Assembly (NCBI GenBank): GCA_003415625.1
Contig: PYIU01000006.1
Location: 1,798,001-1,862,000 of the forward strand
Direction of reading: 5' to 3'
Length of the DNA stretch: 64,000 bases
DNA from: Aquanectria penicillioides
Lineage: Eukaryota; Ascomycota; Sordariomycetes; Hypocreales; Nectriaceae
Made by a program: the position numbers and the translations under genes. Of this stretch, positions 47,876 through 60,227 are shown in pieces. Position 1 is the first letter of the stretch. Every line of letters begins with the position of its first letter. A model generated the notes under the pieces. The model did not search any database. It was not told where the DNA came from and saw only the letters and a program-made list of their open reading frames with translations.

Positions 47876-50244
47876 CATCGAAAGGGGAAATTTGACATCA
47901 GATCGAGTTTGGCACCTGGGAAATGTCCCGCTGTGTAGCACTGCAACTACGCTACGCTGGGCAACCTGGCCCTTCTTGGGTGCGCTACGCAGAACGGACC
48001 CAGGGACGGTACGCTAGGCAAGGAACATTCGAATTAGCAGTGGAGGTGCCCGCCCCAGCAACCTTTTTCGCTCCTGGAGGCGATGTGGGTGGACCGTCAT
48101 CCTCGGCCAGATCGTGTAGATGGATGGACGGCCCACGATGGTACCTCGCTCGCATGGCTTGCTCGTGGGTTTTCAGAACCGCGATCCTTCAAGGTGTAAA
48201 TTTTCTTGTCTTAATTTTTTTTTTTCCCCCCCCTTCTTGACGTTAAGGATCTCACAGGCACCCGCCCCTCCCTAGTCTTCCTCCTCCTTCGGGTGCGCCG
48301 CCCTGTCGCGCATTTGCACACGCACACAGGCTTCGTCGCACATTCTCACGCCCTTCTGCCACACTCGTCCACTCGCGTGCTTGAGGACACGCTGCGCAAG
48401 ATGAACAGCTTTCGCATGTGATTTGCCGGGTCCTCCGGGGGGACCAATCAGAGGGGCCATTTTGACCTTCATCTCGCCCATCGGCGCGCGAGCACGTGAT
48501 TGACGGGATTGATTCGGGGTGGGACTTCGTTTCCAGACGGTCTTAGACCATCTCAAGGCCACTCAAAGGCCACTCCAAGGCCACCCAAGACCACCTGGAA
48601 CCACCCCAAGGACGCACCCCAAGATTGGAAGGTCCTGCACCGCGCCTCCGCGGATGCCGAGGCACCAATCTGTTGCCCCAAAGCCCCCAAAGCCCCTAAC
48701 AGGATTGGTAGACGGAGAGCTGGTGAGGTGCCATTGTTGGCTCTGCTGCAGGCAGATGTGGAATTCATAATACACGCGATGACGTTGAGAACGGGAATGC
48801 TGGGCCAAAGTGGTTCCTGGAGCTGTACCAAGCCCCGTAAACCCGTCATCTGTCCGACATCCTCCTATGTATTTTGGTTTCACCGTGCTTTTACTTTTCT
48901 TCTACGCGAACTGTGAATGTTAAGGTGAGTACCGGTACCCCATCCATCTTAGAGGGTTACAGGGTGCATACACAATCTGCTGAAACCAACGAGGGAGAAA
49001 AAAAAACCTTGGGGCAGTACTCTATAGTTTTCTGCGGATGAGAATGCCGGCAATTTCGGGCCTGCAACTTGTTGGAGCTGTGAAGGGCTTCCTTGTTGAT
49101 CACTCACCTCTTTTTTTTCTTGCCTCCTCCGGCGACCCGAACAGCTCCGTTGTTTTGATCCAACCCAGCACTTAACATCACTGAAAGGAAACAAACAATA
49201 ATCGATCGAGGCTTTCTGGAACAACCTCGGTCGGCAAGGGTGGCTTTACCAGATCCCTTGCACGCAAGACATGCAATCGGGCTGACCGCCCCGTGTCTGC
49301 GACAAGGCCTCGCTATTCACCGTCGGAGTTCGTGCTGGCTTCAGCTGGCCTCGGTCCTCGCCATCGCCAATGCGCCCCTGGTTGCAAGGGATGCTTGGAC
49401 TCTTCCTCGCTGTAGGGCGGCTGACCACGTGTGGTTGTGTGGCAGTTTAGCATCATTGTGGCGCAAGGTGATGTCAATTGGACGAGGCCTGGGGCGTAGG
49501 GTGTAGAGAGTTAAATGACAACCGGGCCACTGGGAGTCGGCGATTGGTGCTGACCTCGTGCTTGCGTGAAGGCCCTGCTGCCGGTTCCTGTGGGAAGACA
49601 ATTCATAATAATAATGAAAATGAAAACAGAAGAGGGACCCTGCCCCAACCAGGGATTAGGACCTTGTGCTCGACGGATAAGTAATCGCCAGCTCCTCCGC
49701 CCTTTCCCCTCCTCTGGCGGCGGCGGCGGGCAATACCTACCAACCTACCTAGGGAGACATGATCTGAGGTGAGAATTGAAGCCTGACTCTCGCAGTCACG
49801 CCTCAGGCAACCCTGTGTTTTCCCCTTGTTCGCCCTGCCATCCTATCAGTCTTTTGCTGTTGTCACCTCCACTGGAAATTGTCCTGGGGGCCTTGTCTGG
49901 GCCAGCCATAACAAATGACGAATGGAATCCGCCTGAAATAAGCTCGCAGAGTACACAGTGCGAAGGCCGTATGACACTGTAGGAATTAGCTGCCATGTCT
50001 GGCACAATAACTGCTGTGCCCGCGCAATTCGCACGGCTACCTCCACCACGACGGAATCCGGTATAGCCTCTGCTTAGTCACCCAGAAAGTGGCCTCAGAT
50101 GATTCTTTGTGCCTCGCCCAAACAACTCTGCAGCATCACCCGAGCCGGAAAAAGCCCCCCAGCCTTAACCTCCAATTCCTCCTCGCACCGACGTTGCTTC
50201 TCGCCTTCGCGATCCTTTCTCCAGACAATCCCCCTCCGCCCATC
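47876..50244. other. Intergenic between elongase and COX6 (divergent)
   Basis: About 2.4 kb. Tandem CCAAGGCCAC-like copies occur at about 48548-48610. The motif CTACCAACCTACCTAGGG lies near 49738-49751. No coding potential recognised; the bases before 50245 are C-rich and should hold the COX6 promoter. Confidence 0.5.
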
Positions 50245-51231
50245 ATGTCTGCCGCCCTCCGCATCGCCCGTGGCCTTCGTGCCGCTCCCATCCGGCCCGC
50301 CGCTCAGCCGCTTGTGGCCCGCTCGGCCGTTGCCTTCTCGGCCAACTTCACCACCACCGTTTCCCGACGAAGCGACCACGGCGAGGAGACCTTCGAGGAG
50401 TTCTCTGCTAGGTGAGACGGCCCCCAGCGTCCCCAATGGCTTCATATCTGCCCGTTTTTGGCTTTGCCCGGCCCTGGAATCGCCAATCGCTTCCTGTCGT
50501 CTGTTACGCTGTTAGCTGCAGTGCTGAAAAGATGCCTCAAAACTGGGCCAGAGCTGCTGCCACGCGATTTTTCCCGAATACCTTCAATGCGCCCGCCCAG
50601 GTCTCCCACCCACTTCAATGGCTAAATTGAGTCCCCCTACAGATTCGAGAAGGAGTTTGATGGTGTCCAGGACGTTTTCGAGCTTCAGGTAATGCGCCCC
50701 ATGAGCTCGCTGCTCCCAGCCTGCACCCGAAATGTCGTATGACTTTTGGCTTATCATCAACATAGCGCAACCTGAACAACGCCTTCGCTTACGATCTCGT
50801 CCCTGCCCCCTCGGTCATCGCTGCCGCCCTCAAGGCCGCCCGAAGGGTCAACGACTTCGGCACTGCCGTCCGTATCTTCGAAGGTATGCCTCACTGCAAT
50901 TGAACCCACATCGCCGCCATCGCCGATTGCCCGCCCGCCCGCCCGCCCGAGTGTCGCCGAATGGGATAATTTTTTTTTCACTCCCTTGACCCGCATCAAT
51001 TGAGCGATGCCCTTCCCTTCGATGACACTTTCGGCGGCGAAATGGCCGGCAACCTGCTTGGCGATGTAATTGAAGTGCATTATGCTGACTTATTACTTTT
51101 CCCACATTGCTAGGCATCAAGTCCAAGGTCGAGAACAAGGGCCAGTACGAGCAGTACCTCGAGGAACTCAAGCCCCTCCGTGAAGAGCTTGGCGTGCCGC
51201 TGAAGGAGGAGCTTTACCCGAGGAGAAGTAA
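50245..51231 (+). CDS. COX6: Cytochrome c oxidase subunit 6 (COX5A family), mitochondrial
   Basis: Nuclear-encoded matrix-side subunit of respiratory complex IV. Exons: 50245-50411, 50643-50688, 50766-50883 and 51114-51231, with introns of 231, 77 and 230 nt. The first ~45 residues (MSAALRIARGLRAAPIRP...) are Arg/Ala/Ser-rich without acids, a mitochondrial presequence. The mature part shows EETFEEFSARFEKEFDGV, then FELQRNLNNAFAYDLVPAPS (helical repeats), and ends KEELYP. As written, the frame continues past ELYP with RRSKELTSS... to a stop at 51425-51427. One additional C in the CCC at 51217-51219 gives the expected family ending EEK-stop (TAA 51229-51231) and a 149-aa product of normal length. 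I therefore place the true end at 51231 and treat the ~65-codon extension as an artefact. It is convergent with the chromodomain gene downstream. Confidence 0.9.
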
Positions 51232-52042
51232 AGAGCTCACTTCGAGTGCATCCAAATTTTCTTATTATTCTCGGGCTAGCCCCGTGTACATGTTAGCAGA
51301 GTCGGAAGGGAATCCAGAGCAAGAGGTAGACGGGGGAGTTTTGGTTGCGGCAGCCCCAATCGATTGTGTTATAGCCCCAAGGCGCGACTGGCGACTCTTC
51401 CTCTACGCTAATCTCCTCGAATCTTGATATTGTATACCCGGTTACCTTACACGACTCGACTTGGTTCCGTTCTGGTGTTCTGTTTGTTCTGACTCAATTG
51501 ACTACTCCGGGTGGCAACGCATTTCCAATTGCTCAACCACAATTGAGTCACACCTCAATGCTCGTATCCCACAACCCATAGCTTACTTCTTACCCATCTT
51601 GGAGCCTATCTCTCCCGTTTCGTGGATGCGAATAATCTCCTTTTCCGCGGCCATACTCACTCTCAGCCTTGATGTTTCATACATATTACTCACAGATACA
51701 CACACACACACACACACACATACATATACACACGCACGCACCCGCGATCATGCATGACATCAAATTCCATTAATCCCATCTTCCCTTATCCCTGCCTCCG
51801 CATACGCCTGTCACAACAATGCGACCCTATCGCAAAACATAGAAGAGATACATATAAGCGGCTCCGTAGCTACCTGGACTTTAGCCCGTCTCCATTGACG
51901 GTGCGTCCTGAAGAAAATATCATATTGCTAATAGAACAAGTCCCAAAAATTTACTGCCACACAGAATCCAGTTTCGTTGTTCCCCTATTCTCAATTCTCC
52001 GTCTATGCATACCTCTCGAATCTCGTACCACTTCTCTTGGGG
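51232..52042. other. Convergent intergenic, COX6 to chromodomain gene
   Basis: About 0.8 kb between two stop codons. It contains an AC-rich microsatellite at about 51696-51742 and is presumably two 3' UTRs. Nothing else seen. Confidence 0.5.
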
Positions 52043-55000
52043 TCAATCTCTCAGGTGACCCCATCGGCCGTTACCGGGTTGCTGACCCATGAACTGCACG
52101 CCGGGGATTGCACCCCCAGATCCATTGCTTTCGTAACCAGGTCCCGCTACCGGGCTGGTTCCTCTGCTTGCCGAGCCGCCGAATGCTCGTCCCGCCCGAG
52201 GGCTCATCATGGGCATCCGAGGGCTGCGCGGCACACTGGCCTGTCGAGTTGAAGGACGACCATTGCGAAGGGCGAGTTCCTCGCGAAGGTGTGTGAGCTC
52301 GATGTCTCGCTCTCGTAGTTGGATCTTGAGATCCGTAATTGTGTTGAGGTGTGTCTTGATTGTGTTGTCGGCCTGGATCTGATGAATCTGCTTCAGATTC
52401 TCTGCTGCCTTCATCTGCAGATCCTCATTTTGCTCCCTTAGGTCCTTAATCTCCGACCCAAGAACACCAGCTTTTGAGTTGACTTCCTGGTAGAGATTCC
52501 TGATATAGTCGGTCTCATTTTGGGCGTTTTCGAGTCTCTTTTCCAACGTCTTGACCTTCTTCCCCGACTCCTCGAACAACTTCTCAGTTTTGGCTAATGG
52601 ACTTTGGTCAGTGTCTGATGCTCCGGGAACTTCGGTTAGGCGGGCAACTGTGGCCTCTAGCTCTGCTATTCGCTTTTGCTGTTTCTCAGCCTCCTTTTGC
52701 GCAGTCTCTGCCGCAGTCTTCATAGCCTCATCGGTCTTCAGTTTTGCCTTTTCGAAGCTGGAGCGATCCTGAAGCGCCTTCCTATTTGACTCCGCTGTCT
52801 TGTTTGCCGTCCTCTGATATTCCTTTACCTGTTTCTCAAGCCTATCAATAATGGCCTTGTACTCGATCTCCAGGTCATTTGCTGTGGCTTGGCGCTGGTA
52901 CTCAGAGACCTAGATATGGTTAGCAATGGCCTGTGTGGTTTCGAAATGTTGGCCTAACCCTTTCTGCTAAAATCTCCAAGACAGCTAAGGGAACATTGAT
53001 CTTAGACATCCTCTCCTTCGCTATATCCCGTGGCCTAGCAGATTCCAACAATTCTCGGACGGGATAGGGGAGCGGAGGGTCATTTGCTTCGATTGTTGGC
53101 TCTATCACAGGAAGCACACGCATTCGTTTGGCGTCATCAGAGTCATCCTCGTAGTCCTAGGTTGCGTCAGGATGTCAATCACACACTAGGCCTTAGGAAG
53201 AAATGACTTACAAGTTTGCGCTTAAGTCTATTCATACCAGGGAACTTGTTCTCCTCTAGTGCCTGCGACAAAGACTGCGTGTTTAAGAAGAAGTCGAGTA
53301 CATTATCTGGGATTGACTGAGGCTCCCATGAAATGCCCTCTGTAAATCCATTCAGATAGTTCGAGAATATCACTGCCACTTCATGGGGGTCAACGTAGCC
53401 ACGATCAGGGTCTTCTATCAAACTCCTTGCCTGGACAATGCCAGAGAGCAGTGCATTTTTCCTCTCCAAAGGTGAGATGTCCTGAGGTATGTGAAGGGCG
53501 ATGTGCTCAATCGAATGAGTAGTTACTAGTTGTAACACAAGCGGCGCTTTCCCATTGGGACTTCTTGACGACAATCGCTGAGAAACAGGGGAGGAGGTAA
53601 ATGTGTGGTCGAATCCGATAATGGCATCAAACTTAAATGGGTCAAAGTCTTCGCTGGACAGGGCCAGATTAACGCGGGCAGCGGAATCCTTGAAACCATT
53701 CTCGGGTTTTTCGAGTCCTTGACATACACATTCCAGTTCTAGTGCTTCCGTTTGGGCATGGAGAAGCCGAAGGATCTCTGGAGTTCGGGCGAGGACTAGG
53801 ATTTCTGCATCGCGTTCGATGGCTTGTAATAATTCGTACATGAAGTTGAACTTCGGATTGGCATCATTGGTGTACTTGGCTTGGTCAATCAGGGGTAGAT
53901 CCTCTAATTTAGTGCCAACAAGGTCCTGTGGGTAATCGCAAATGTTGAACAGACGGCTCAGGAGCTCGTCGATTCGGTTCACCAAAGCCTCCTCTGGCTC
54001 TTTGTAGACTTCGCTATTGAAGACCTCGCCAAACCTCTCAGCTTCACGTCTGTACTCGAGAAGGGTATCGTCATAGTAAGGGCGTCGACTTGCCTGAAAT
54101 GGCAAAGTGACCATATGCTCCGAAGGGGTTATCTCATCTTGCGAGGAGGACGATGATTCTGCGTATACCTGTTGGGTACCTTGTCCCATTGTGATAGACT
54201 GGCCTGAACTCTGATCAATAGCCGAGGGTATGACGCCCTGGTCTGACAAAGGCATCATCAGCGTATGGGTCGAGTCACCCAGGCCTACCGAGTTGTTCAT
54301 ATCGGCGGGGAAAATAGTTCCTTGTGGCAATTCTTCTGAGCCTTCTGCCAACAAGGATTGCGTGATGGCGTTGCTCGAATCGCCAAAGCTGAGACTCACA
54401 ATGTCTCTGATGGAGTCGATTGCTGAAGGGTTTGGATTCGGCATGATGGACGCCGGTGATATAGACGGCGGAGGCATGTCTTGGCTTGCATTTCCAATGA
54501 CTTCCGGTTTCCAAGGCTCCACTTGCGGAACCTGCGAAAGAATCTCTGACTCTGGAGAACGAACCACGACTTCTGGAGTTACGACAGTGTTAGCCGTAAG
54601 GCCAGCAACAGCAGGTTGTTGGGATGATGCCTCGAGGTTCCCTTGAGATTGCGCTTCAGCTACGGATTCTTCAAGATCTGGGAGGAGCGTGGCTCTTCCA
54701 AAGTCAAACAAGCTCTTGAGCTCGTCTGCTGCCGAGCTTGGCTGTTTGGGACCTGAAGGCTCTTCCATATTGGTTCTGGTGCAACTCTGAATTGAAACAA
54801 CAGATGATGATGCCTGGATTTGCGAATGAGAGACTGACTGCTCAAGGCAGGTCTGAAACTCGTCCGAGGAATGCTGCGAGTGAGAGTTGAGGAATGACGT
54901 TGATCCTCCTCTGTTTATTGTATATTTTGCTTGACCCAGAGGTTCTTGACCAGGCCGAGAGGCCTCAGATCGAGCCGCACCTAGCGAGCTAGTGTTAGAT

Positions 55001-56596
55001 GCGTTGAATGCAGATTGCTGCTGGTCTTGCAGAGTTTGATAAGAGTGGTTGCTAACAGGTAGTGGTAAAGCCCTGAGGCTTTGGTGATGATAGCGAGGCC
55101 CTGAAAGAGACTCAAGGTGACTTTCAGTGCCACGACTATCTGTAATCTTGTCTGGAAATGTGTCGAAGTCCGGAGGAACGACTTGGGCGGCCTGTGAGTC
55201 TTGGAGACTAGAGCCGGGGTGGTGAAATGCTTGACTAGGTTCGATCTCGGAATATCTCAAGACAAAGTTGTCACCGTTCGTATTACTAGACCGCTCTGGT
55301 CCTTGCACCGCAGATGAGTTCAAGAGAGAACTGGATGCAGATGAAGAAGGAAATAGGCTCTGAGGTTGCGTTAAGAAGACAGGCTCGTGAGGCCCACTAG
55401 AGGAAATTGACGACTTGGTGCCGCACGAAGTTGGCCTTTCTGGGACCGAGCTGTTAACTGGTGACTCCAGTACAGCCGTTGACAAATCTGGGCTTCCAGA
55501 TGACAGGAGTTGTGATTGCCTAAGTTGGCGGGAAGGGATCTCGATATTGGATCCTTCAGAATCCGGGACAGTGTCCCGCTGCGATGGATTCAACTTACAC
55601 TGATTCTCGGCGGTCGAGTCTTCCCTCTGGCTCGGAGTAGCTCTCAAGCTTGGGCAGTTGAGGGAGTGGTCTTGAGAATCTGAGATGACCAAGGAACTGA
55701 CAGGAATGCAGCAACGTGATGATGATTGATCGGACGACGGCTCAAAAGAATCAGGAATGATGCGATCCTTGATTGGTGGCTTAGGAAAGTTAAGCCCAGA
55801 AACTTCTTCAGAGTCAGGGATAGTACTTTGGCTGAGTTTAGTTGCGAGGATAGTTCTACGATCCTCTTCCTCAAGCTCGGACACGAGCTGGGTGCTGCTT
55901 TGTGTGTTGGTGACGCTCTGATAGTCTGCAGGATCAAATTCAGATGGCTTGCGCAGTTCTATGGCAAGAGTCTGTCTTTGGAGGCGAGTGAAATCTTCCG
56001 AGTGAAGAGATTCGGGACTGTGAGCCTCAAAGTCTGCGGTTCCTGTAGAGATGATGGACGGCGTAGGCTCCGAAGAAGTTGGAACTTGAGATTCAATCCT
56101 TACTCTTTTCGGGGCGGGATTGTCGTGATTCAATAGGCTTGGCCCAAGCTGACTCACAGGGGACTCATTCGGACGCTTGCGAGATCGCCGCCAGTTGGAA
56201 GGTCGCGCGTCCTCGTCACTATCATCAGCAGGTACTGGTGAAGACGCAGACTGTTCCTTGACGGCAGCGGTTTCCGAGCCTGTGCCGGTGGTGGCTTCTT
56301 GAACCTTTCTCCTTTTCAGTTCTTCCCAGTCCTGAAGGGCTGATTCTGTCACACCGTCGCTCTATATACCAAGAATTAGCTCGTATATATAAGGTCCAGA
56401 GCATCAAGATACGAACCCAACTATTGGGATAGGGCTCTCCCGTATGGATATTGTCGTCCCAGTCCACCAGGTATTCAACTCTCCCGTCGACGATCCTCTC
56501 ATCTAGAATAGCACGTATAGTATACCACTCTTCGGTCTCTGGGGTGGTGTTGGAGCTGCGCTTGTGTGATTTCTTTTGCCGGCGTCGCTTGGGCAT
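52043..56596 (-). CDS. Chromodomain protein with HDA1-complex subunit 2/3 region (CDP-2-like)
   Basis: Likely heterochromatin factor joining histone-tail binding to a class II histone deacetylase, comparable to Neurospora CDP-2 of the HP1-CDP-2-HDA-1-CHAP complex. Four exons: 56417-56596, 53212-56361, 52959-53156 and 52043-52909. Introns are 55, 55 and 49 nt and every junction is phase 0, giving 1464 aa. Residues 1-15 are Lys/Arg-rich. The chromodomain spans about 23-75 (WYTIRAILDERIVDG, VEYLVDWDDN), split by intron 1. A Ser/Gln-rich presumably disordered region spans about 80-810. An HDA2/HDA3-like domain starts at RRPYYDDTLLEYRREAERFG (about 818) and runs to about 1110. After DDSDDAKRMR, a long coiled coil occupies about 1177-1375, and the tail is Gly/Arg/Ser-rich. 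Start chosen at MPKRRRQKK; an upstream in-frame ATG at 56764 would add 56 less plausible residues. Frame fully intact. Family assignment rests on domain order from memory. Confidence 0.85.
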
Positions 56597-57982
56597 GGGC
56601 ACTGTAGTACGGGAGGTCGGGGGGAGACAGATGCGGCGCGCGGGGAGGGGATCGAAAGTCGCGAGACGGTAGGAGTCGTCGCGGAGTAGGTTATATCCGT
56701 GAATACAGCTGTGGTAGCTGTGGCCAGGCCGGGGGAGCTTGCGACGACCGGCTGCAGCGATCAACGCTGAGGTGTAAGTCGACCGAGGCTGTGGCGCGCG
56801 GCGACGATGATAACGAGGCTACTCACAAGGAGACGTGCTGATGAACAGGCGATGGGCGGCCCGCCAACGCACGTGATTCTGCTGGGGGTGCTGAAACTCA
56901 GGGGCCGAACAGCGCGACGGGGTGACCAGTTAGCGGGCCGGTGGGGAAGCGATGAATGGGGGGGACCACTGTAGATTCAGCGCTATGGGGAGGCCTGGGT
57001 GGAGTGCGAAACGAGGTTGACAGCTGTGATGCGAGTTTCTGGATGATGTTTGACGCGTGTTGTTTTCGAACTGGAATTTTGAGGGCGATGAAGGGAAGGG
57101 GAAGACTATCCTCGGAACTTGCTAGAAGAGACTGTAAATGAGAAAATTAATTTTGTGTTTGCTTGAGGAAAGAAGAAGAAGGGACTTGGGTGATTGCTTC
57201 CTGCTCAGCGAGCTCTCAGATTTTAGCGGGTGGTGGCCAAGCCCACAGCTGTCCACATCCAATCACTGACCTGCCTATGCGTGAACAAAGGCATCAGTTT
57301 GAGTGCCTGGGCTCATGAGCGAGAAAGACGCTCTAGAATTTTTCTCTCAATTTCCGGGTCGAGCAGAGGGTTTATTTTTTTTTTTTAAAAAAAAAAAAAG
57401 GGAAGATGGTTCGTGTTCTAGCCGGATGATCATCGCACTTATCAGGTTCTTTGTTCTTCTCCTTCCTTTGTTTGTTGTCCGTTGGGGTGTATGCTTCTCT
57501 ATTCAGTTTGGCGCGAGCTTGGTGTGATAGGGGAGCATGTGAATGATCGATCACGTCTCGGCTTCCCTTGGCTGATTCGATCCTTGTTTCTCAGGCCATA
57601 TTCCGCACTCAGCCGGAGAACCTAATTCCACAAAATCCCGGGTATTCTTTCCAACTACCAAATGGCCATTTTGTATACCTAGGCACCGGGGACCGATTTG
57701 GCTGTGCTGTCCAAACCACCCATATGGGCATTTAGCTAGTGGCCTGGGGGCGCTGAGACCACTGTCCACCCACTTGGACTCGCTGTAGCGCCAGTAGCCG
57801 TCGCAATCCTTCCCTAGCAACATCGCATCTGTTTGCAAAGCCCGTCGTCTCACTGCATTGTCGCGACTGCAGGCCACGGCTTGGTTCAATCGCGTTCTGG
57901 GCTCTCAATTTCATAGCTTGATTCTTTGCGATCCTCGGGAGCATCTTTTGCCAGCCTCCATCCTGTTGCCACGGCCGTCGCC
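56597..57982. other. Divergent intergenic, chromodomain gene to RAI1
   Basis: About 1.4 kb, shared upstream region of two divergent genes. It contains adjacent T and A runs at 57374-57400. No gene seen. Confidence 0.5.
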
Positions 57983-59622
57983 ATGTCGGCAACGTTTTCC
58001 ATCCAGCCGATCGGTCGGTTTGCTGGTGCCAGCCAGCCTGTAAAAAGGCCTAAAGTGAGTCCGTCCAGTGCATCATGTTTCCGCCATGAACTGCTTGGAC
58101 CTCTTTGATCAAGGTAGAAGAGCCGTTCGCTCATATGTTCCTCAGGAGTTTGCCTGCTTCTCATACGATGACAACCACGAGTTTCATCTCGACGCTTCAT
58201 CTCTCAAGTACTACTACACGCCGCAACTCGGCGCAGACCTCTCAAAAGGCTTTGATACCTTTGAAAAGCAGGATGATTCAAAAGACGAGCATCTAGATAG
58301 TCTTCTAAAAGGCATTGTTTCACACGAGCAGGAAACTGGCAAGAAGATAGATGCCAGCCTCGTGACATGGCGCGGCATGATGACAAAGGTCCGACTTCAC
58401 TTCTGTTAACCTCCCGTCAGAATAAGCCTTTAATATGTCATTTTAGATCATGGCCACGCCATTCGATCAGATGGATGGGTAGGCATCTAGTATCATTTTT
58501 CAATTCAAACTCACCCCTAATTGGTTCTTAGGTTTGAGATGAACGCTACGCTCTATCAAGTACGCTCCACGAATCCCTTTCCCCATTACTCAGCTAACTT
58601 TGCCGCCACTTTCAAAGGATTGCCTGTAAGACACACGCGATGATGACTTTTAAGAAATTTAAGCTAAATCCGATAGCTTCATTGAAGAGAACAATCAGTA
58701 CAAAGTGGCCTCGAGAGCCAATGAAGGCCGTGGTAAGCCGAGAAGGGGTCCTCCCCTTGAAGTTATGCAGTTTTGGGGTATGTCTCTTGTAGCCATCCAT
58801 CACGCTGATCTCACCCTGTCCTGTGTCTAACAAAATTTTCCAGGCTACAAGTTTGAAACGCTGTCAACTTTGCCCGACACCTGGGGTGAGACGACTAGGG
58901 ATTTCATCGAGAACCGTGAAAATGAAATTGTCAACAACAAGGCCCAGTATTGTTCCATTGTCCGCACTGGTATTGGAAAAACTATCCTCTGTTTGGGCGG
59001 AGAGGTGGACGCAAGTAGGTTTCACACCTGTCTCTGTGCGCCGTTCTTATCCTTGTCTGCTAATCACCATTGTGCATAGTTTGGGACTCGAAGCCCGAGG
59101 AGAAGGGTAGCCCGATAAACTGGGTCGAGCTCAAGACGTCGGCGGAGATCCGCAACCCTGGCGATATGGAAGCTTTTCACCGAAAGCTGATGAAGTACTG
59201 GATCCAGTCATTCCTCCTCGGTGTGCCCAGAATCATGGTGGGCTTCCGCACAAGGGATGGTATCCTGGTAGACATCAAAGACATCGAGACTCACAAGATC
59301 CCCGAGACGGTCAACTCCCAACCCAACCCGAAGTGGAACGCAGACATGTGCGTCAACTTTGCGGGTACCTTTTTAGAATGTCAGTGGCATAAACCTCTGC
59401 TTACCCTAGGCACGACGTATTGGATTCCGCCGGGAAGCTGACACGGTTATAGGGTTAATGAAGACGATCAATGACGAGGGCGTCTGGAGGATAGCACGGC
59501 GACCACAATCATCAACAATAGAAGTGTATAAAGTTGAAGAGACGGGCCACGGAGATATTTTATCAGATGAGTTCAAAAACTGGAGGATCAAGTTGGCTCT
59601 TGGACCTAGCGATGAGACTTGA
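57983..59622 (+). CDS. RAI1: RAI1/DXO-family decapping nuclease
   Basis: Partner and activator of the nuclear 5'-3' exonuclease RAT1/XRN2. It removes incomplete or NAD caps from faulty mRNAs and assists transcription termination. Nine exons: 57983-58054, 58146-58388, 58447-58478, 58532-58559, 58618-58625, 58677-58777, 58844-59014, 59080-59379 and 59453-59622; sum 1125 nt, 374 aa. The fifth exon is only 8 nt (GAT TGC CT) yet is required to read YQ-DCLFIEENN. MSATFSIQPIGRFAG is the family N-terminus, followed after splicing by EFACFSYDDNHEF. Catalytic motifs are WRGMMTK (about 99-105), GGEVDA (about 213-218) and WVELKTS (about 233-239), the metal-binding E/D and ELKT set. No frame defect, so it is probably active. 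An alternative open frame through intron 1 (58068-58145) is not conserved. Confidence 0.95.
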
Positions 59623-60227
59623 ACTGGATTGGGATCTCAGTTCTTAGCGTCGTTGGCTAAGGATACGGTACTTCACGGAGCAGGGACTGCTATGTTTTAA
59701 CGGAAAAAAGAAGGGGGTATATGGTCACAGGGGAATCGATAGTTATATGCGAAATCCTGGCTATTTTATTCATCTGCCTGGGTACGGCTTGATCTACCTA
59801 TCTAGAAGACACACAGCAACTACACAAAGACGAAAGCCACCACCCATCCTTTCCATCGTCCAAAATAAAAATCAATTTCCCAAAACGCCTTACACCCGTG
59901 GAATGCAAGCATAAAAAAAAAGCAGCAGAAGGTCGTCAAGATATCGTCATACCGTGATTACCATGCCGTTTCCCTAGAGCAATCGTCAAGCTATTGGTGC
60001 CCAGGGGGTACGCGCACCCGAGGCAATCGGCCTGAATGCTCTTCCAGCGCCGGCCATGTTCTGAGAGAAACAAAAAGCAAAAATCACAGAACGCTTATAA
60101 GTCGCATATAATTTCGTACAACAAGTCAAGTGGTCGTTTTTGCACACCTGTCAGCGATGTTGTGCTCACGCGTCCAAAATTTCGGCCTTCCATCCATTAT
60201 GTACTGGCGGCAATGGCATGGCTGAAA
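59623..60227. other. Convergent intergenic, RAI1 to kinase gene
   Basis: About 0.6 kb holding two 3' UTRs. A-rich stretches near 59870-59925 could serve polyadenylation. No gene seen. Confidence 0.5.

Noticed and set aside
56597..56764. Upstream in-frame ATG giving a 56-residue longer chromodomain protein
   Set aside because: The extra segment is unlike chromatin-protein N-termini, whereas MPKRRRQKK directly precedes the chromodomain. Kept only as an alternative.
58068..58145. Open frame continuing upstream of RAI1 exon 2
   Set aside because: It begins inside intron 1; splicing from AAA at 58054 to GAG at 58146 gives the conserved RAI1 N-terminus instead.
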